Assembly (NCBI RefSeq): GCF_003473485.1
Contig: NC_053042.1
Location: 30,057,262 to 30,121,261, forward strand
Reading direction: 5' to 3'
Length of the DNA stretch: 64,000 nt
DNA from: Medicago truncatula
Lineage: Eukaryota > Streptophyta > Magnoliopsida > Fabales > Fabaceae
Below the pieces are notes generated by a model. The model had not been told where the DNA came from. It saw only the letters and a program-made list of their open reading frames with translations, and ran no database searches. The position numbers were made by a program, and so were the translations under genes. Below are positions 1-12,285 of the stretch, in pieces; the stretch's first letter is position 1, and every line of letters starts with the position of its first letter.

Positions 1-118
1 TTTCTTAATAATCGTGCACAAATCTTAAACGACCATTATTTAGAGAGAGATGGAGTAAAAGGCATCACCCTTGATTGGGTGGAATGTATTGGAAGAGCAG
101 AAGAGAGAGGGAACTTAC

Positions 119-950
119 AAACGACCATGAGCCCTGTGCTCTGCAGGTGCATGCCAATGAAGTTGTTTCAATGAATAATTCATTCCATTTATATTAATAT
201 CGCCCACTTTTCCTTCAAAATGCACCTATAGATACCAAACTCAACAATATTAGTTAGTTGATATCAGAATTTTCCTTTGACAAAACCAAAACTAAAAATT
301 TGACCTAATAATAATAATAATAATACAAAAATATCGCATTAGACATCAAACATGTTTTTATATAAAGTGTCGGTGTTACATAGTTAATCAGATAAGCACA
401 ATTTTTCTTTAGAAGGAAAAGTCTTTTCAATTCAAGTTAATTTTTATTTTTAACTGATTTGTTAGTTGATGAAAATACATACCCCAATACTGTATTGGTG
501 GTTAACAAGTGTGGCATTTGTAGGAAGGTAGTTTCTGTCTAAGGATTTCAATACATTGTTCACAACAATATTTGTCATTGCAAGATCCACTGGACTCTGT
601 GCTTTCCCATTTGAGCATGCTGCGAATGATTGTTTTAGTGTTCCCCATTTCAGAGGACCATTTGGTCCAATATAACTAAAATTAACCGAATCTAGCATAA
701 AAATTAGAAAAAAAAAAACCTCAGTCATAAAAAATTATCAGCATATCATAACATGTAATTTAGTCTTCACAGATTAAGAAAAACAATAATACTCAGTTGT
801 AGAATGAAGGAATGAGAAAAATGTAGCACTGAATTAATTTTTTGATATTAAGTTATGAAAAATGCAAAATGAAATCGTACCATGATTTGCTGAAGTGCAT
901 AGAGCCAAAGCAGCTATGGAAAGGATTGAGATGTAAATCTGCAAGGCCAT
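119..950 (-). CDS. Alpha carbonic anhydrase, copy 1 (exons 1-3; cut by window edge)
   Basis: Probable secreted alpha-class carbonic anhydrase (reversible CO2 hydration), of the nectarin-3-like/alpha-CA7 type. Exons read on the minus strand are 881..950, 483..691 and 119..225; the later exons lie beyond the left edge. Exon 1 encodes a signal peptide beginning MALQIYISIL and ending near CTSA. Exon 2 carries the family motifs FSYIGPNGP and CSNGKAQSPVDL. Exon 3 carries HWHAPAEH, which supplies two of the three zinc-binding histidines. All introns have GT/AG ends, and splice phases match copy 2 exactly (exon lengths 70, 209 and 107 nt in both). The start is the first ATG before the signal peptide. 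A TATATAT stretch at 1006..1013, about 56 nt upstream, may be the TATA box; copy 2 has one in a similar place. No break is seen in the visible part. The family is certain; tissue role is not readable. Confidence 0.88.
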
Positions 951-1309
951 TGTTGTGATTGCTTTAATCTAAGAGCCAATGTTTGATTCCTTCAGTTTTT
1001 ATAGAATATATATGCAATACTATCACTATCACCATTATGTTTATTTTTAGAAATCTGGCACATTAATTTTGTAGGGTTTATGACGTTTTATTTAGTTTCC
1101 TAAAATAAGTTTTTTTTTTTTTTTTAAAGTAGAGTTAATTGAGTAAATGGTTATAGTCGACAAATCTTAGCTCAATCGATAAAATGTTAAAATTGTTAGT
1201 CTGAACGCCGTGACTGAGATTCTACTTGTGTGTGAGTTTAGATGGTTATTTGTCATTTCGTCTATTTACTAAAAAAGTAAACGAACCTTATAAATATCTT
1301 TTTTTGAGC

Positions 1310-1530
1310 AACGAGAAATTCACTGCATTTCATTCAAAATCAAGTGTACAAAGTAGTAGGTACATCACGGAAAACATGGGGGTTAAGGTGAGATAAAAAC
1401 AACTCTAGCAATGTTGAGAGCTACTTTATTAGCTTGCCTCTTAACAAACGACACTACATAGTCAGAATTACTAAGCAACAAAGTTTGACATTCAAAAACT
1501 AAATCACCAATTTCATTATTTGGAGGATTG
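1310..1530 (-). mobile_element. LINE remnant: C-terminal piece of RNase H domain
   Basis: On the minus strand a frame reads through FECQTLLL and FVKRQANKVALNIARV, the typical end of the RNase H (RVT_3) domain of plant non-LTR retrotransposons, which usually reads like 'VRRQANxVAHxLAR'. The reading then stops. The rest of the element is absent, so this is an old fragment. Confidence 0.6.
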
Positions 1531-1544
1531 GTGGATTTTAGTGT

Positions 1545-1803
1545 ATGTCAACATATCTAAAGTTTTGTTTTTAGTTCCTACAAAAAAATCGCATTTTTTA
1601 GTCTTCGCAAAATTTCTCGTCAACATGTTTAATCCTTGTAAAATTTTCTATCATCATTTTTAGTCATTTTAAAATTTTCCGTCGTCATCTTTTGTCTTTA
1701 AAAATGCTAAATGAAAACGTTACATGAACTAAAAACTGTGATTTTTTTTTGTAGGACTAAAAACGAAATTCTAGATATTTTTATGGGACATTTAACTAAG
1801 CCT
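1545..1803. repeat. MITE-like inverted repeat
   Basis: The two ends are imperfect inverted copies of each other, both containing GTTTTTAGT followed by CCTACAAAAAAA on their respective strands. The element is about 260 bp and non-coding. It belongs to the 'ttttagtccctacaaaa' class of short inverted-repeat elements seen several times in this window. The exact ends and any target duplication were not resolved. Confidence 0.5.
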
Positions 1804-1987
1804 TAAAAATATTACCATATCTGCTCACAATTTCATATATGTTTTTAGAGTGATAACCCATTTTGGTCCCTAGTAAAATATATAGGGGCCAAATTAGTTC
1901 TTTAAAAATAAAAAGAATCTACGTAGTCATTTACAAAATTAAACCGCGACAATTTGGACCCCGAACAGGTTTCTAATATTAAATTTA

Positions 1988-2303
1988 GGCAAAATTATAC
2001 TTTTAGTCCCTTAACTTAATTTCAGGTAACAGTTTGGTCCTTTATCTTTTTTTCCTTTCAATTTGGTCCTTTTTGTCCATTTTCATATGAAATTTTAAGC
2101 GAAAAAATTCATGATTTTATTTTCTTATGGTCTTTCAGTCTTCAAATCTATGATTCTCGTCTATGTTTGCATAAGAATATTAGATTTGAAGCTTGAAAAT
2201 GTATATGAAAATGGACAAAAAGGACCAAATTGAAATGAAAAAAAGATAAAGGCCTCAAACTGTTACCTGAAATTAAGTTAAGGGACTAAAAGTGTAATTT
2301 TGC
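1988..2303. mobile_element. MITE, 316 bp, long inverted arms, 10-bp target duplication
   Basis: Two arms of about 108 bp are near-perfect inverted copies; the ends read GGCAAAATTATAC and, inverted, GCAAAATTACAC. The flanks are ATTAAATTTA (1978..1987) and ATTAAATCTA (2304..2313), a 10-bp duplication with one difference. That length fits a Mutator-type (9-10 bp) MITE. No coding capacity. A later insertion (2313..3584) sits in its right flank. Confidence 0.75.
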
Positions 2304-2312
2304 ATTAAATCT

Positions 2313-3584
2313 AGGGTTAATAGGTCTTTACCCCCTGTAATATAGGTCACTTATGGTTTTGCCCCCTGTAAAAAAAAATTTTTTGATTCGGTCCTTGTAA
2401 AATTTTTTTGTTTTGAAATACCCCCCTAGACCAGCTGACTGTGCATTTTTGCTGATGTGGCATGCGCCGTCACCTTTTTCGGGTGACGTGGCGCGCTGAC
2501 TGTATAATTATTTTTATTTCTTATGGGGTACACGTGGCATTTATGATTTTTTTTTAAAAAAATTCAAAAAATTTCTTAAAAAAAAAAAACGAAAAAATAT
2601 TATAAAAAATGAAATAAATTCTAGAAAAATAAAAATAATAATAAAAATGATTAAGAAAACGAAAATAATTATGGAAAAATTAATAAAAATCTGATAAATG
2701 AAAAATAATGAAAAAATCTAGAAAATTTAGTAAAAAAAATTCTGGAATAATTTAAAAAATTTGGTAAAATGAAAAAAATATGGAAAGTTTAATAAAATAA
2801 AATCTGGAAAAATTAATATATTTCAAAAAATTCATATATGCATATTATTTTCAGTAGAGGAAAAATTTAAAAATTCTGGAAAAAATTAAAAAAAAAATTC
2901 ATATTTTTTTTTCGAAATTAGGAAGTTTTAATTTATAAAAAAAATAAAAAATTCATCAACTTAAAATATTTCAAAATTTATGAATTTAATAAGAATAGAA
3001 TTAAAAATGAAAGTTCAGATTTTTCTTTCGAAATTAAAAAGTTTGTTTTTTGATTTTTTATACAGAAAATCAAAATATTGGAAAGTATATTCATAATTAA
3101 AAGAACATAACATTAGATCATGAAGAATAGAATTTCGATATATATTAATTTTTTTTATAGAATTTTGATTTTTTTTTAATTTTAATTTATTTCAGATTTT
3201 TTTTAATAATGTTTTTGAAAATTCCGATATATATTAATTTGTTTTATTTTTCCAGATTTTTTTTTAAAATTTTCTTGATTTTACTAGAATTTTAAAAATT
3301 TTCCAGATTTTTTATAATATTTTTTCGTTTTTTTAAATATTTTAAGATTTTTTTGATTTTTTTTAAAAAAAAAAATCATAAATGCCACATGTACCCCATA
3401 AAAAAATAAAAAATAAAAATAATTATACAGTCAGCGCGCCACATCAGCAAAAATGCACAGTCAGCTGGTCTAGGGGGGTTTTCCAAAACAAAAAAATTTT
3501 ACAGAGACCGAATAAAAAAAAAAATTTACAGGAGGCAAAACCAAAAGTGACCTATATTACAGGGGGTAAAGACCTATTAACCCT
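2313..3584. mobile_element. Fold-back (long-TIR) transposon, 1272 bp, 7-bp target duplication
   Basis: The ends read AGGGTTAATAGGTCTTTACC and its inverse. The inverted arms run about 240 bp and include matching stretches such as GACCAGCTGACTGTGC. Immediately outside lie identical 7-bp direct repeats, TAAATCT, at 2306..2312 and 3585..3591. The interior (about 2560-3350) is AT-rich low-complexity sequence with no gene. The left arm holds about 31 bp not found in the right arm, containing a small hairpin (GTCACC, loop, GGTGAC) near 2470-2490. The superfamily is uncertain. It landed in the right flank of the 316-bp MITE, so it is the younger of the two. Confidence 0.8.
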
Positions 3585-3591
3585 TAAATCT

Positions 3592-5469
3592 ATGATGTGT
3601 TGGTTAAATTAAGTGACAACGTGGAATTAAACGAATTTGTAAAGGTACAAATTAGTTCCTCATTTAAAAAAAGATAGCAAAATATAACAAAAATGTTTAA
3701 ATAAATTTTTTCGTTCATAAAAATATAGTGAATTTTAATTTTAATCCTTAAAATATATAAAATGGGATCCTCCTAATTTTTTTGGCTTATGGTCCCTAAT
3801 AAACATAATTAGGTTATGTCATTGAAATTTCTTGGAACACATAGAGGTTGGATATAATAGATTTTCAAAGCTTGGACATTTTCGGAATTGACCATTTGGG
3901 ACTAAAAACGAAAGGAAAATTTTTGGGAGGACAAAAACATTCCATTTTATTTTTAAGGATTAAAATTAAAACATGAAAAACTTATTTAAACAAACAAAAA
4001 TCTAAACAGTTTCACAATAATAGGATGACTGAACTGTTTATTTAACACAAAAAGATAATGAATGAACCGTTTTTAATCAGAAGTTATTATGAGTTATTAT
4101 TAGAAATTACTTATTTCCTTTTTCGTCTTTAGCCATGATGGTACATTGGTACTTCCTTTATTTACTTTGTTTTTTGTTTTTTTACGAAATAAAAGATATT
4201 AATTCATTCAAATCGATAGAGTAGATCGATACAATACAAATTTAAAGAAACTAAAAATAAAAAAGATGATCTGCGAACAAACTCACATCATCCATGTTAA
4301 TAGCATAAAACGGTAGATTATACATGACTATATTCAAGTCACCGGAAAACTCATGTCTCCGGATCTGCAATGTTGACGACGCAAAAGTCATTAATGGAAT
4401 CTGCACTTGCTCAAAGCTAATTTTTCAACCTGAATCAAATAAATACCGTACTAAGACGAAAAATCAAAAACACTACACAAAGACAAGAAATCAAAACAAT
4501 CAAAGTCGTGCAAACAAAGTCAATTGGGATGTACATAATTTGAAGATAGTATGATTTATTTGACTCCGTACAAATACAACACTGGAGTTTACATAATAGT
4601 GTGTAAAAAGAGCCTTCCATTTTTTTAATAATCATCCTAAACTCTGTGATATCATGTTTAGAGGACAAGAAACTATCCACTCACTTTTTAGCATCAAGCT
4701 CAAAGTTCATAGGTCCTAAACTCAAGTCATCAACCATTGAAAAGCAGTTAAAAATCCTAGTACTTCACCAACATGTACCTCACAAATTGGTTCAAACTAT
4801 TCAGTTTTAGCCAACACAAAATTGCACGTCTCATCCCTTATACAAATTTCAATCCCAACTTTATAGTTTATTTTGAGAAGGACGCGTCATACATTTAAAT
4901 ATGCCAACATTAGATTTAGACCACTTGTTGCTACCTACGTGCCTTTGTTGAGAGACGAATTATATGCACGTAGGATAGATTCTTTTAGGAATGTTTAGAG
5001 GTCTTGCAACAAATATTCATATGTATTTCTTTATTCGCAGATGGAGTTTCAAATACGATATAAAACTTTCACATACAAAAGTGTGATCCAAAGTCTAACC
5101 CGAAACACCAATATCCAATCTAGCCTTAATGGGATCAATTTCAACAAAATATTTGGTGGCAGTTGACAGTAACAATATCGATTTTTGGTTGGACTAATGG
5201 ATTTTTAGTGGAACTTCTCTTATTTCCATCACTAACCAAACTAGCATCAACACGACTCTCACTGTGAGGGATGTGGTAACCGCCTTATAATTTCCTTACT
5301 TCTAACTTACCTCATGCCTTTGCTTTTCAGGTTTTCTCCATCCTTGCACCTAAGGACAAAAATGGACATGACAAGATTGGCTAGGGAGGAACCAACACTA
5401 AGAAATTCACAACTCAAAGTTCATGTGATTCTATGAATGCTAGAGCTCAGCCCATTGAGGGAGATTGGA
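3592..5469. other. Intergenic, AT-rich, repeat-derived; no gene recognised
   Basis: The first 500 bases contain further 'ggtccctaataaa'-type repeat sequence (about 3640-3990) resembling decayed MITE arms. The remainder has no frame with recognisable similarity. Short open frames here lack family motifs and are not called. Confidence 0.5.
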
Positions 5470-6400
5470 AGCCTTATTGAGTTGGAAAGGTTCACATAGA
5501 ATTCAGACATTCATGTGGATTCCGGCTCATGAGTAGCTACTCACTAATTATCGTAGAAACAAATGGGGTGTTGGAGCTTCCCCCATGTGCTCTAGCTGTG
5601 ACAGAGACAATGAAACCATTATTCGTGTTTTGCAGGACTTCCCTATAGAAACCCAAACATGGATAAGGTTAGTCCTTACGAATGAAATATCTAAAAAAAA
5701 ATTCTTTTAATTGCAGGGATTCAATCTTTAAGAATAACAAACATCAGCTGCATGGTATTAATACTAGGAAGTGGAGAGCAATTTTTATGGTGGTGTGTTT
5801 GTAGATGTTGATGGGGGAGGAACAAAACTATTTTTGAGGATGACTTTCAGCACGCAGTTGACCCAACTTTTACGATTCTTAAGATGGTTGAAGGCATAGA
5901 CAAATACACCCAATATCCTTTCAATATTCACCAATGTGACACTATTTTCATTGGATGGAAAAGACTTCGAGAGGGGTGAATCAAGATTAATTGTGATGGA
6001 GCCTACAAAAATCATTTGGGTTTAGCTGGTTGTGGTGAACTCTTTCGCAACTTGGATGTATGAAAATGTAGCGCTTGGAGCATGTATGGAGATATATTGT
6101 TGTGGATCTCCTAGTACGGTCATACAATTGTATGATATCTTGGGGCCCTTGTCTACCATTGCTTAAGGGCTAAGTTATATAAGTTGACACCAATCATTAT
6201 ATATGAGGAATAAAAGAATATGTTGATTCCAAAAAGATAAGACAAGGACACCTCATACGAGAAATTACCAAAGGGTATCACTTGTAGTGGTTGGACTTGT
6301 ATTTTGAAGTACAACCACATGTTAGTGTCAAAGGTTCAAATTTTGCTAGATAGAATTGAGAGGCCAATTTCCAGTTAGAAACTAATAGAGTTCTCCCTCC
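5470..6400 (+). mobile_element. LINE 3' remnant: zf-RVT and RNase H domains
   Basis: Plus-strand frames encode a degraded zf-RVT region (RIQTFMWIPAHE, then NKWGVGASPMCSSCDRDNET around 5500-5640). About 370 bases further is an RNase H start (INCDGAYKNHLGLAGCGELF near 5980-6045). This order is that of the 3' part of plant L1-type ORF2. Several stops and frame changes interrupt it, so it is an old inactive fragment. The reverse transcriptase is missing. End points are approximate. Confidence 0.7.
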
Positions 6401-9400
6401 ATCTCATCTTCCTCATAGATGAGCATGAGTGCTAGTTCTTAGTGAATTAGAGTTATAATTACTTTGGTGATGTTTAAGCTCACCTCTTTCATTTGTGGAG
6501 TGTAATCGGTTTCTAACTCTCTTTTTTTCCTAACTCTTATTTATCTATTCATTTAGCTTTTCATGTCTTCATTTATTTCTTCTTTATTTTATGTTTTCAT
6601 GGGTAAGCTCATCATGAGCTAAAACCCTTTAGTGGTTTAGAAATGATGGGATTATGATATTATTTGCATTAGATTCGAGAGCTACAACTTCACACTTCTT
6701 TTAAACAAACTAATGTAACGCTAATCTTTAAAAGCAAAACTTGATCATTTTTATGTTTATTGCCAAATTCCCCAAGACTGAAAGGAGATGGGAATGAAAC
6801 ATTTAGCATGGAGATGAGAACAAGAAAGACTGCTTGAATTTAAACAAGAACTTTGAAAAACCTAGAGATGCACAAAGATCTTTCTAGATTTCTTGTCATA
6901 GGCCACATCTGAGCCTCTTATTTGATTGAGAGGTACTGATGACCTAACATTATAATGTTTAATATTAAGTACTGTGAGTGTACCCCGAACGGTGTATCGT
7001 CTCATGCTTAACTTGATGGTTGTGTTGAAAGACCCATAAGGCCACTTGGTTGCCAGGAAGTTATATCAAGCTATATATATATCGTAGCAAAGCTCTGTCA
7101 TAACAAAATCATTGTTTAAACCATACTTTCATCTTTGAGAAATTCTAAGTGTTTTTACTTGCTTTCATGTTATTGTTTTTAATATTTATTTGTATTGTTG
7201 TGAAATCAAATGATTTATTTTATTTTCTCACAAACAAGTTTATCATTGGAAAGTTATAGGAAGCTATAGCGCCCCAATCCCTGTGGATGTGGGTTCGATC
7301 TTTTTATACTGTTACTTAAGAAAGTGTATGCTTGAAGTAGTAAGACTCTTGAAAATACATAGTGTATTTAGAGAAACCATTCAGTTCGGCTCGACTCGAT
7401 AAAAATTAGATCAATTTGAAACTCAACTCGAGTTCATCACAAACTTTATTTTCAGCTCGAACTCGATTCGATTCAAGGTCGCAAATAACTCAGTTCGACT
7501 CGATAGGCTCAACTCGATAGCTCAAATCAGATGAACCAAAAGACAATTTTTGTTTGTTTGTAGAAATAGCTCCAAAACCTCTAATAATTGGCCTCAAAAA
7601 TCATATAAGGGAAAAGCTTTTTGGTACGGAAATTGCAGCAACGAAAAACAACAGACGTTATATAAGCCGTAGGATATATTTTAGATTGTAAAACATTTCT
7701 AACTTTTATTTGTTTTAAAAATATAACAACACCGTCCGCGTGCATCGTGTCACTCCCGTATTGTAGATTTTCCGTACTATATAGCGTTCCTCATCAGATA
7801 AATGGGTAATAAATCTATTCCAATTGTACATGATATCATAGTTCGTTGTACTGTTTTAAATAGATATCTTGCCTCCTACGGACTCATTTTAGAGAAATGA
7901 TATTTGTACAATTATTTTGTGATAATTTTTGGATATCTCTATCTCTCATACTCATATTATGTGTTACTCTTTCTCTTTCTTTTTTTCTCTCTCTATTATT
8001 TGTGACCAATAAAAAATGAGAAAAATAAAATTGTCACAAAAGTTTTCACCAAATAATTGACAAACATCATTGCTCCGGGCCCTAATTCTCCGTTTTTCCG
8101 CCCTTTTGGGTCTTTGTTTCCATATAAGATGTCTTGGGACCTGTGAACAGAATTTCTCCCTCTGTAAATTCTTATGAGACCTCTTGAATCTTCATTCTTG
8201 ATATTCCCAAGGTCTTCACTAATCTTCGGATGTTCTTGCTTTGCCAATTTGCATGATTTCTTCGTGAACTACATCAAAAACACCCTATAATTGCTATGTT
8301 TCGGGAAGAATAGAATTACATATTCCAATATAGAAAACATTACAAATATCCCGAAATCATAGATAATTGTTCTAAAACTAACGTAAGATGACATGTCATC
8401 AGACGCGCACACTGAAGATATGAAAATAGAAGTTGTTGAAAAGGGGTATCTATTGCGTGCGTATGTCCATACACATAGGGCATGTGTGATGATGGAGCAT
8501 CATATGATATTTTAGGCGATGTTTTTAGTTATTTTCTTTGCATTTGAACGCAAATAAGAGGTCATTTAGAGAATTTATCAATGGTTTGAGGACCATTTTG
8601 TATTGTTTTCATTCGAGTTGTTGTAATTCACTTTTATCCTAAATCATGCAACTCCATGGGTGTTTTGAGTCTTTTTAGTGAGATATCGTGCAAATCGACA
8701 AAACAAGACATCACGTGAATGATCAAGGATATGAAGAATGAAGATCAATGATTTTTAGAAGGTTTTTGAAGACAATACAAGTTGAGGAAAATTCATCTCA
8801 AGTTTCAAGGAATTTCAAGACTGAAGAACGCTCAGAAAAGAACGAAAACTGCAAAATTCACACTAGAGTTGTTGCCTCATGCTCCCCTGCGCATGAGTAA
8901 TGATGCACAATAAATAGAGACCCTTGCTAAGAAAATTCACACTAGAGTTGTTGCCTCATGCTCCCCTAATCGGAACTTCTACGGTACACCTCTAAATTAC
9001 GGTGTACCGATATTCTCATTTACGATTTTTATAAATTAACTATAATTTTTTATGAAGAAAATAGGTGTTTCTTGACATATATATTTTAGAAAATATCATT
9101 TTATAAGAAAAAACATCATTTCATTTTTTATAAAAATCATACTAATTTTTTTTACATTTATTGTAAAAAATAATCAAAATTCTCTATAATGAGTAATAAA
9201 GAATTTAGAAAAATTAAATTTTATTGCGTTGACGATTTTGATGAATAAGATTTAGTTATTATAATCATAGTTGATAGAAAATAATTTTTTCCTTCAAAAA
9301 ATAACTCATTTAACTATTAATTTAAGGATTTGGTGTATCAATACACTTAAATTATTGAGTGTACCATAGAATTTATCATATTATTATTTGATGACACGTT

Positions 9401-9951
9401 TGATTTGCCAAAAGTTCATCACCTAAGTTGATAACAACAAATAAGAGGATATTAGTAAAAAAGTGAAATTAATATTTTAAAATGACAAATAATACGATAC
9501 AAATAAATTTTTCCAAATGCTACATTTTTTTCTGTTACATTGCTAAGAAATGCAAACAAAACAAAAGAGAAAAAAGAAAGAGCTAATAAATTTTCCAAAT
9601 GCTACATTTAATAGTATACTATTTTTTTGGCTAGAGAATAGTATACTATTTTATTATATATCATATGAGGAATGAAGATTTACATAAATTCATTTTGGTA
9701 AAGACCATAAATTGAGTGATTTGATTATCACGAAAAAAAAAAAAAAAAAAACAAAGTGGTTGTCCAAAATCCTAGAAAAGTGTCCTAGTAGAACATCCTT
9801 AGAATAGAGAACTCTCAGTTTTTCTGATGCCTCATTATTTTTCCAGTTTAGAGGAGGATACTAACATCAGGTGCAAAAAAACCAGTACCTAGCATCATCA
9901 TAAAATTTGTTAAAAACTACATTTAATTCATGGTGTTTGAATCCCCGGTCT
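6401..9951. other. Intergenic stretch without a recognised gene
   Basis: Nothing gene-like was recognised. Around 7380-7560 the sequence is rich in CTCGA/TCGAG words typical of a dispersed plant repeat. A 36-bp direct duplication lies at 8853..8967, and an A-tract at 9735-9751. The last part is the 3' flank of the carbonic anhydrase gene. Confidence 0.45.
8853..8967. repeat. 36-bp direct duplication with spacer
   Basis: The same 36 bases, beginning AAAATTCACACTAGAG and ending CATGCTCCCCT, occur at 8853..8888 and again at 8932..8967. The copies look identical, implying a recent local duplication. Confidence 0.85.
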
Positions 9952-12285
9952 CTATTTGTGGTAGTTGTACATTTCAAATTTGCGACCATTCAATGGCTGA
10001 AGTGGCCTTGCGTTGTGCTGAAACTCCGGACCCAATGGTGCCTTTAGAAGTTTTAGTTGTTCCTTTGAGAGTGTCCTCACCTGCATGCTCATTAAGTAAG
10101 AAATTAATTTTTCCAAAAGCAAAAAATAATACAAATGATTAGTCTGTTCAAACATAAATTACTTTACATTTACTTCACTTTTAGTAAAATCTATAAAATC
10201 AATTCGGTCATAATCAATTTATATCATCGCATAACCAATTAATTAAAACTTAATACCTTGCCAATGATGTTCCAAATGACACCTTCTTTGCATGGAGGGG
10301 TAGTGAGAGAGCCAATATATCTATAATATCTATGGATCCTTTTATTTATTTCCTCTACATCAAAGGTGCCAAGGGCAATTTTGGCATCTTTATTTCCCAC
10401 ACGGTTCTCATTGGCTAGCTCATAGAACTTGTCTTCAATCTGCATTCAAGAACCAAATGTTTGTACTATTAATATTCCAAATAATAAATTCTACTACTTT
10501 AGAGTCTTGAGTCATGTAATACTTGTTTGAATTTGTGGTAAATTTGACAGAATCACGATCATGATTTCGACAAATCTACCGTGATACCGAATATGAACAT
10601 AATTGTGAATGTGACTTAAATAACTCTACCTTGGAGATTAGAGGATCAGGATCACCCAAATTGTAGAGGGCTGCAATAACTGCTATGTTATTGTTATCTT
10701 CTGTGAGGTGAACTAGGTGGAGCTCTGCCTCATGTCTGTATTTGGAATATTTTGTACAAAGATTAGTAACTGACATTGTAATTTGTAAGGGTTAAATAGA
10801 TTTTTATTAGAGGTGTAGGCCAGGATAAATCAGAATGCATGGAATCCTATTTCTTGTACTAATATATTAAATTAAATATAGAATGTACGATATGGTAATA
10901 AAAGATAAAAAAAGAATTTATTCCTTTACAAAAATCTGGAACTAAAGAAAAATAGTGTTTCTTTATGTTCTACATGTGTCACATTATCTACCTCAAGTTG
11001 TCATTATCAAGCTTAATGACTTAAAAATGGTTTGAAAGGATCTATTAAGTTATATTGAAAATAATTACCTCCTATCCTTTAAATATTCTGTTGAATTACC
11101 TAGTAATTTTTTTAAAAATTCAATATCCCTAGATTTCTAATATAAATATAAAACAATTTCTTGACCTTTTTTAATAGTAAAGTAATAAAAAATTATAAGT
11201 ATCATTTTGCTTCTTCAAAAAAGAATTAAGCATGATTATGTATGCAACTATAGAATCTGACATTTTTTAAATAAAAATACTGCAGAATTAAATATAAAAA
11301 TGATTGCCCCTTCTTTCTGATATGCCACGGGCCAAACGTTCTATTCCATAATAAGCAAATTTTTAACCAAACCGAAGTAATCAGGGGGTTTGGATAGATC
11401 AATTAATTTGAGTTAAAGATTAAAGGAATTAGAGGTCTCGAGTTCAAACGTGGATAACGGAGAAAGAATGTATTGGGAGAGAAGAAGAGAGAGGGAACAA
11501 ATATAGAAGAAAGGGGACTTACAAACGACCATGAGCCCTGTGCTCTGCAGGTGCATGCCAGTGAAGTTGTCTCAATGAATAATTCATTCCATTTATGTTA
11601 ATATCTCCCACTTTACCTTCAAAATGTACCTATATTTTAACAAACTCAACCATATCAGTTGATATCACAATTTTCCTTAACAACCTTACCTTATAATTGT
11701 GTAATTTGTTTGTAACAGACGTTGGACCCAACACTGATACCTAGACACCGACTAATAATAATAATTTGAAAAGTAGAAATGATTGGCATCGACTCGTGTC
11801 TAACATCAAACACATATTCGATTTGAAGTGTCAGTAGTATATAGTTATGATGGGGTAACCACAATTTTTCCACTTTTTAAGAGATTTGTATAGTTGATGA
11901 ACATACATACCCCAATGTTGAATTGGTTGTTAACAAGTGTAGCATTTGTGGGAAGGTAGTTTCTGTCTAAGGATTTCAATTCCTGGTTCATGACAATATC
12001 TGTCATTACAAGATCCACTGGACTTTGTGCTTTCCCATTTGAACATGCCGCGAAAGATGGACTCAGAGTTCCCCACTTCTCAGGACCATTTGGTCCAATA
12101 TAACTAAAATTAACCGAATCTAGCATAAAAAAACAAACAAAAACCTAGTCATAACAAGTAATCATCATATCATAACATATAATTTAATTATGATAAATGC
12201 AAAATGAAATCTTACTATAATTTGCTGAAGTGCATAGAGCCAAAGTTGCAATAAAAAGGATTGAGAAGTAAATCTGCAAGGCCAT
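9952..12285 (-). CDS. Alpha carbonic anhydrase, copy 2 (complete, 6 exons)
   Basis: Complete gene for a secreted alpha carbonic anhydrase of 267 residues, nectarin-3-like. Exons on the minus strand: 12216..12285, 11911..12119, 11523..11629, 10630..10735, 10257..10439 and 9952..10080; all junctions are GT/AG and phases agree. Residues 1-20 form a signal peptide (MALQIYFSIL). Zinc ligands are His116 and His118 in HWHAPAEH and His135 in AELHLVH. The threonine loop reads SLTTPPC; its cysteine probably pairs with the one in AACSNGKAQSPV, as in this family. The C terminus runs through LKAPLGPEFQ to NGRKFEMYN. The protein would enter the secretory route and act outside the cell or in vacuole/plastid; location is inference. 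TATATAT at 12360..12366 is a possible TATA box. No defect was found. The tandem partner lies at 119..950, same strand. Confidence 0.93.

Noticed and set aside
3382-3612. 76-codon frame in the right arm of the fold-back element
   Set aside because: Composed of terminal-repeat and low-complexity sequence.
5785-6015. 76-codon minus-strand frame
   Set aside because: It is antisense to the LINE RNase H remnant, which is the meaningful strand.
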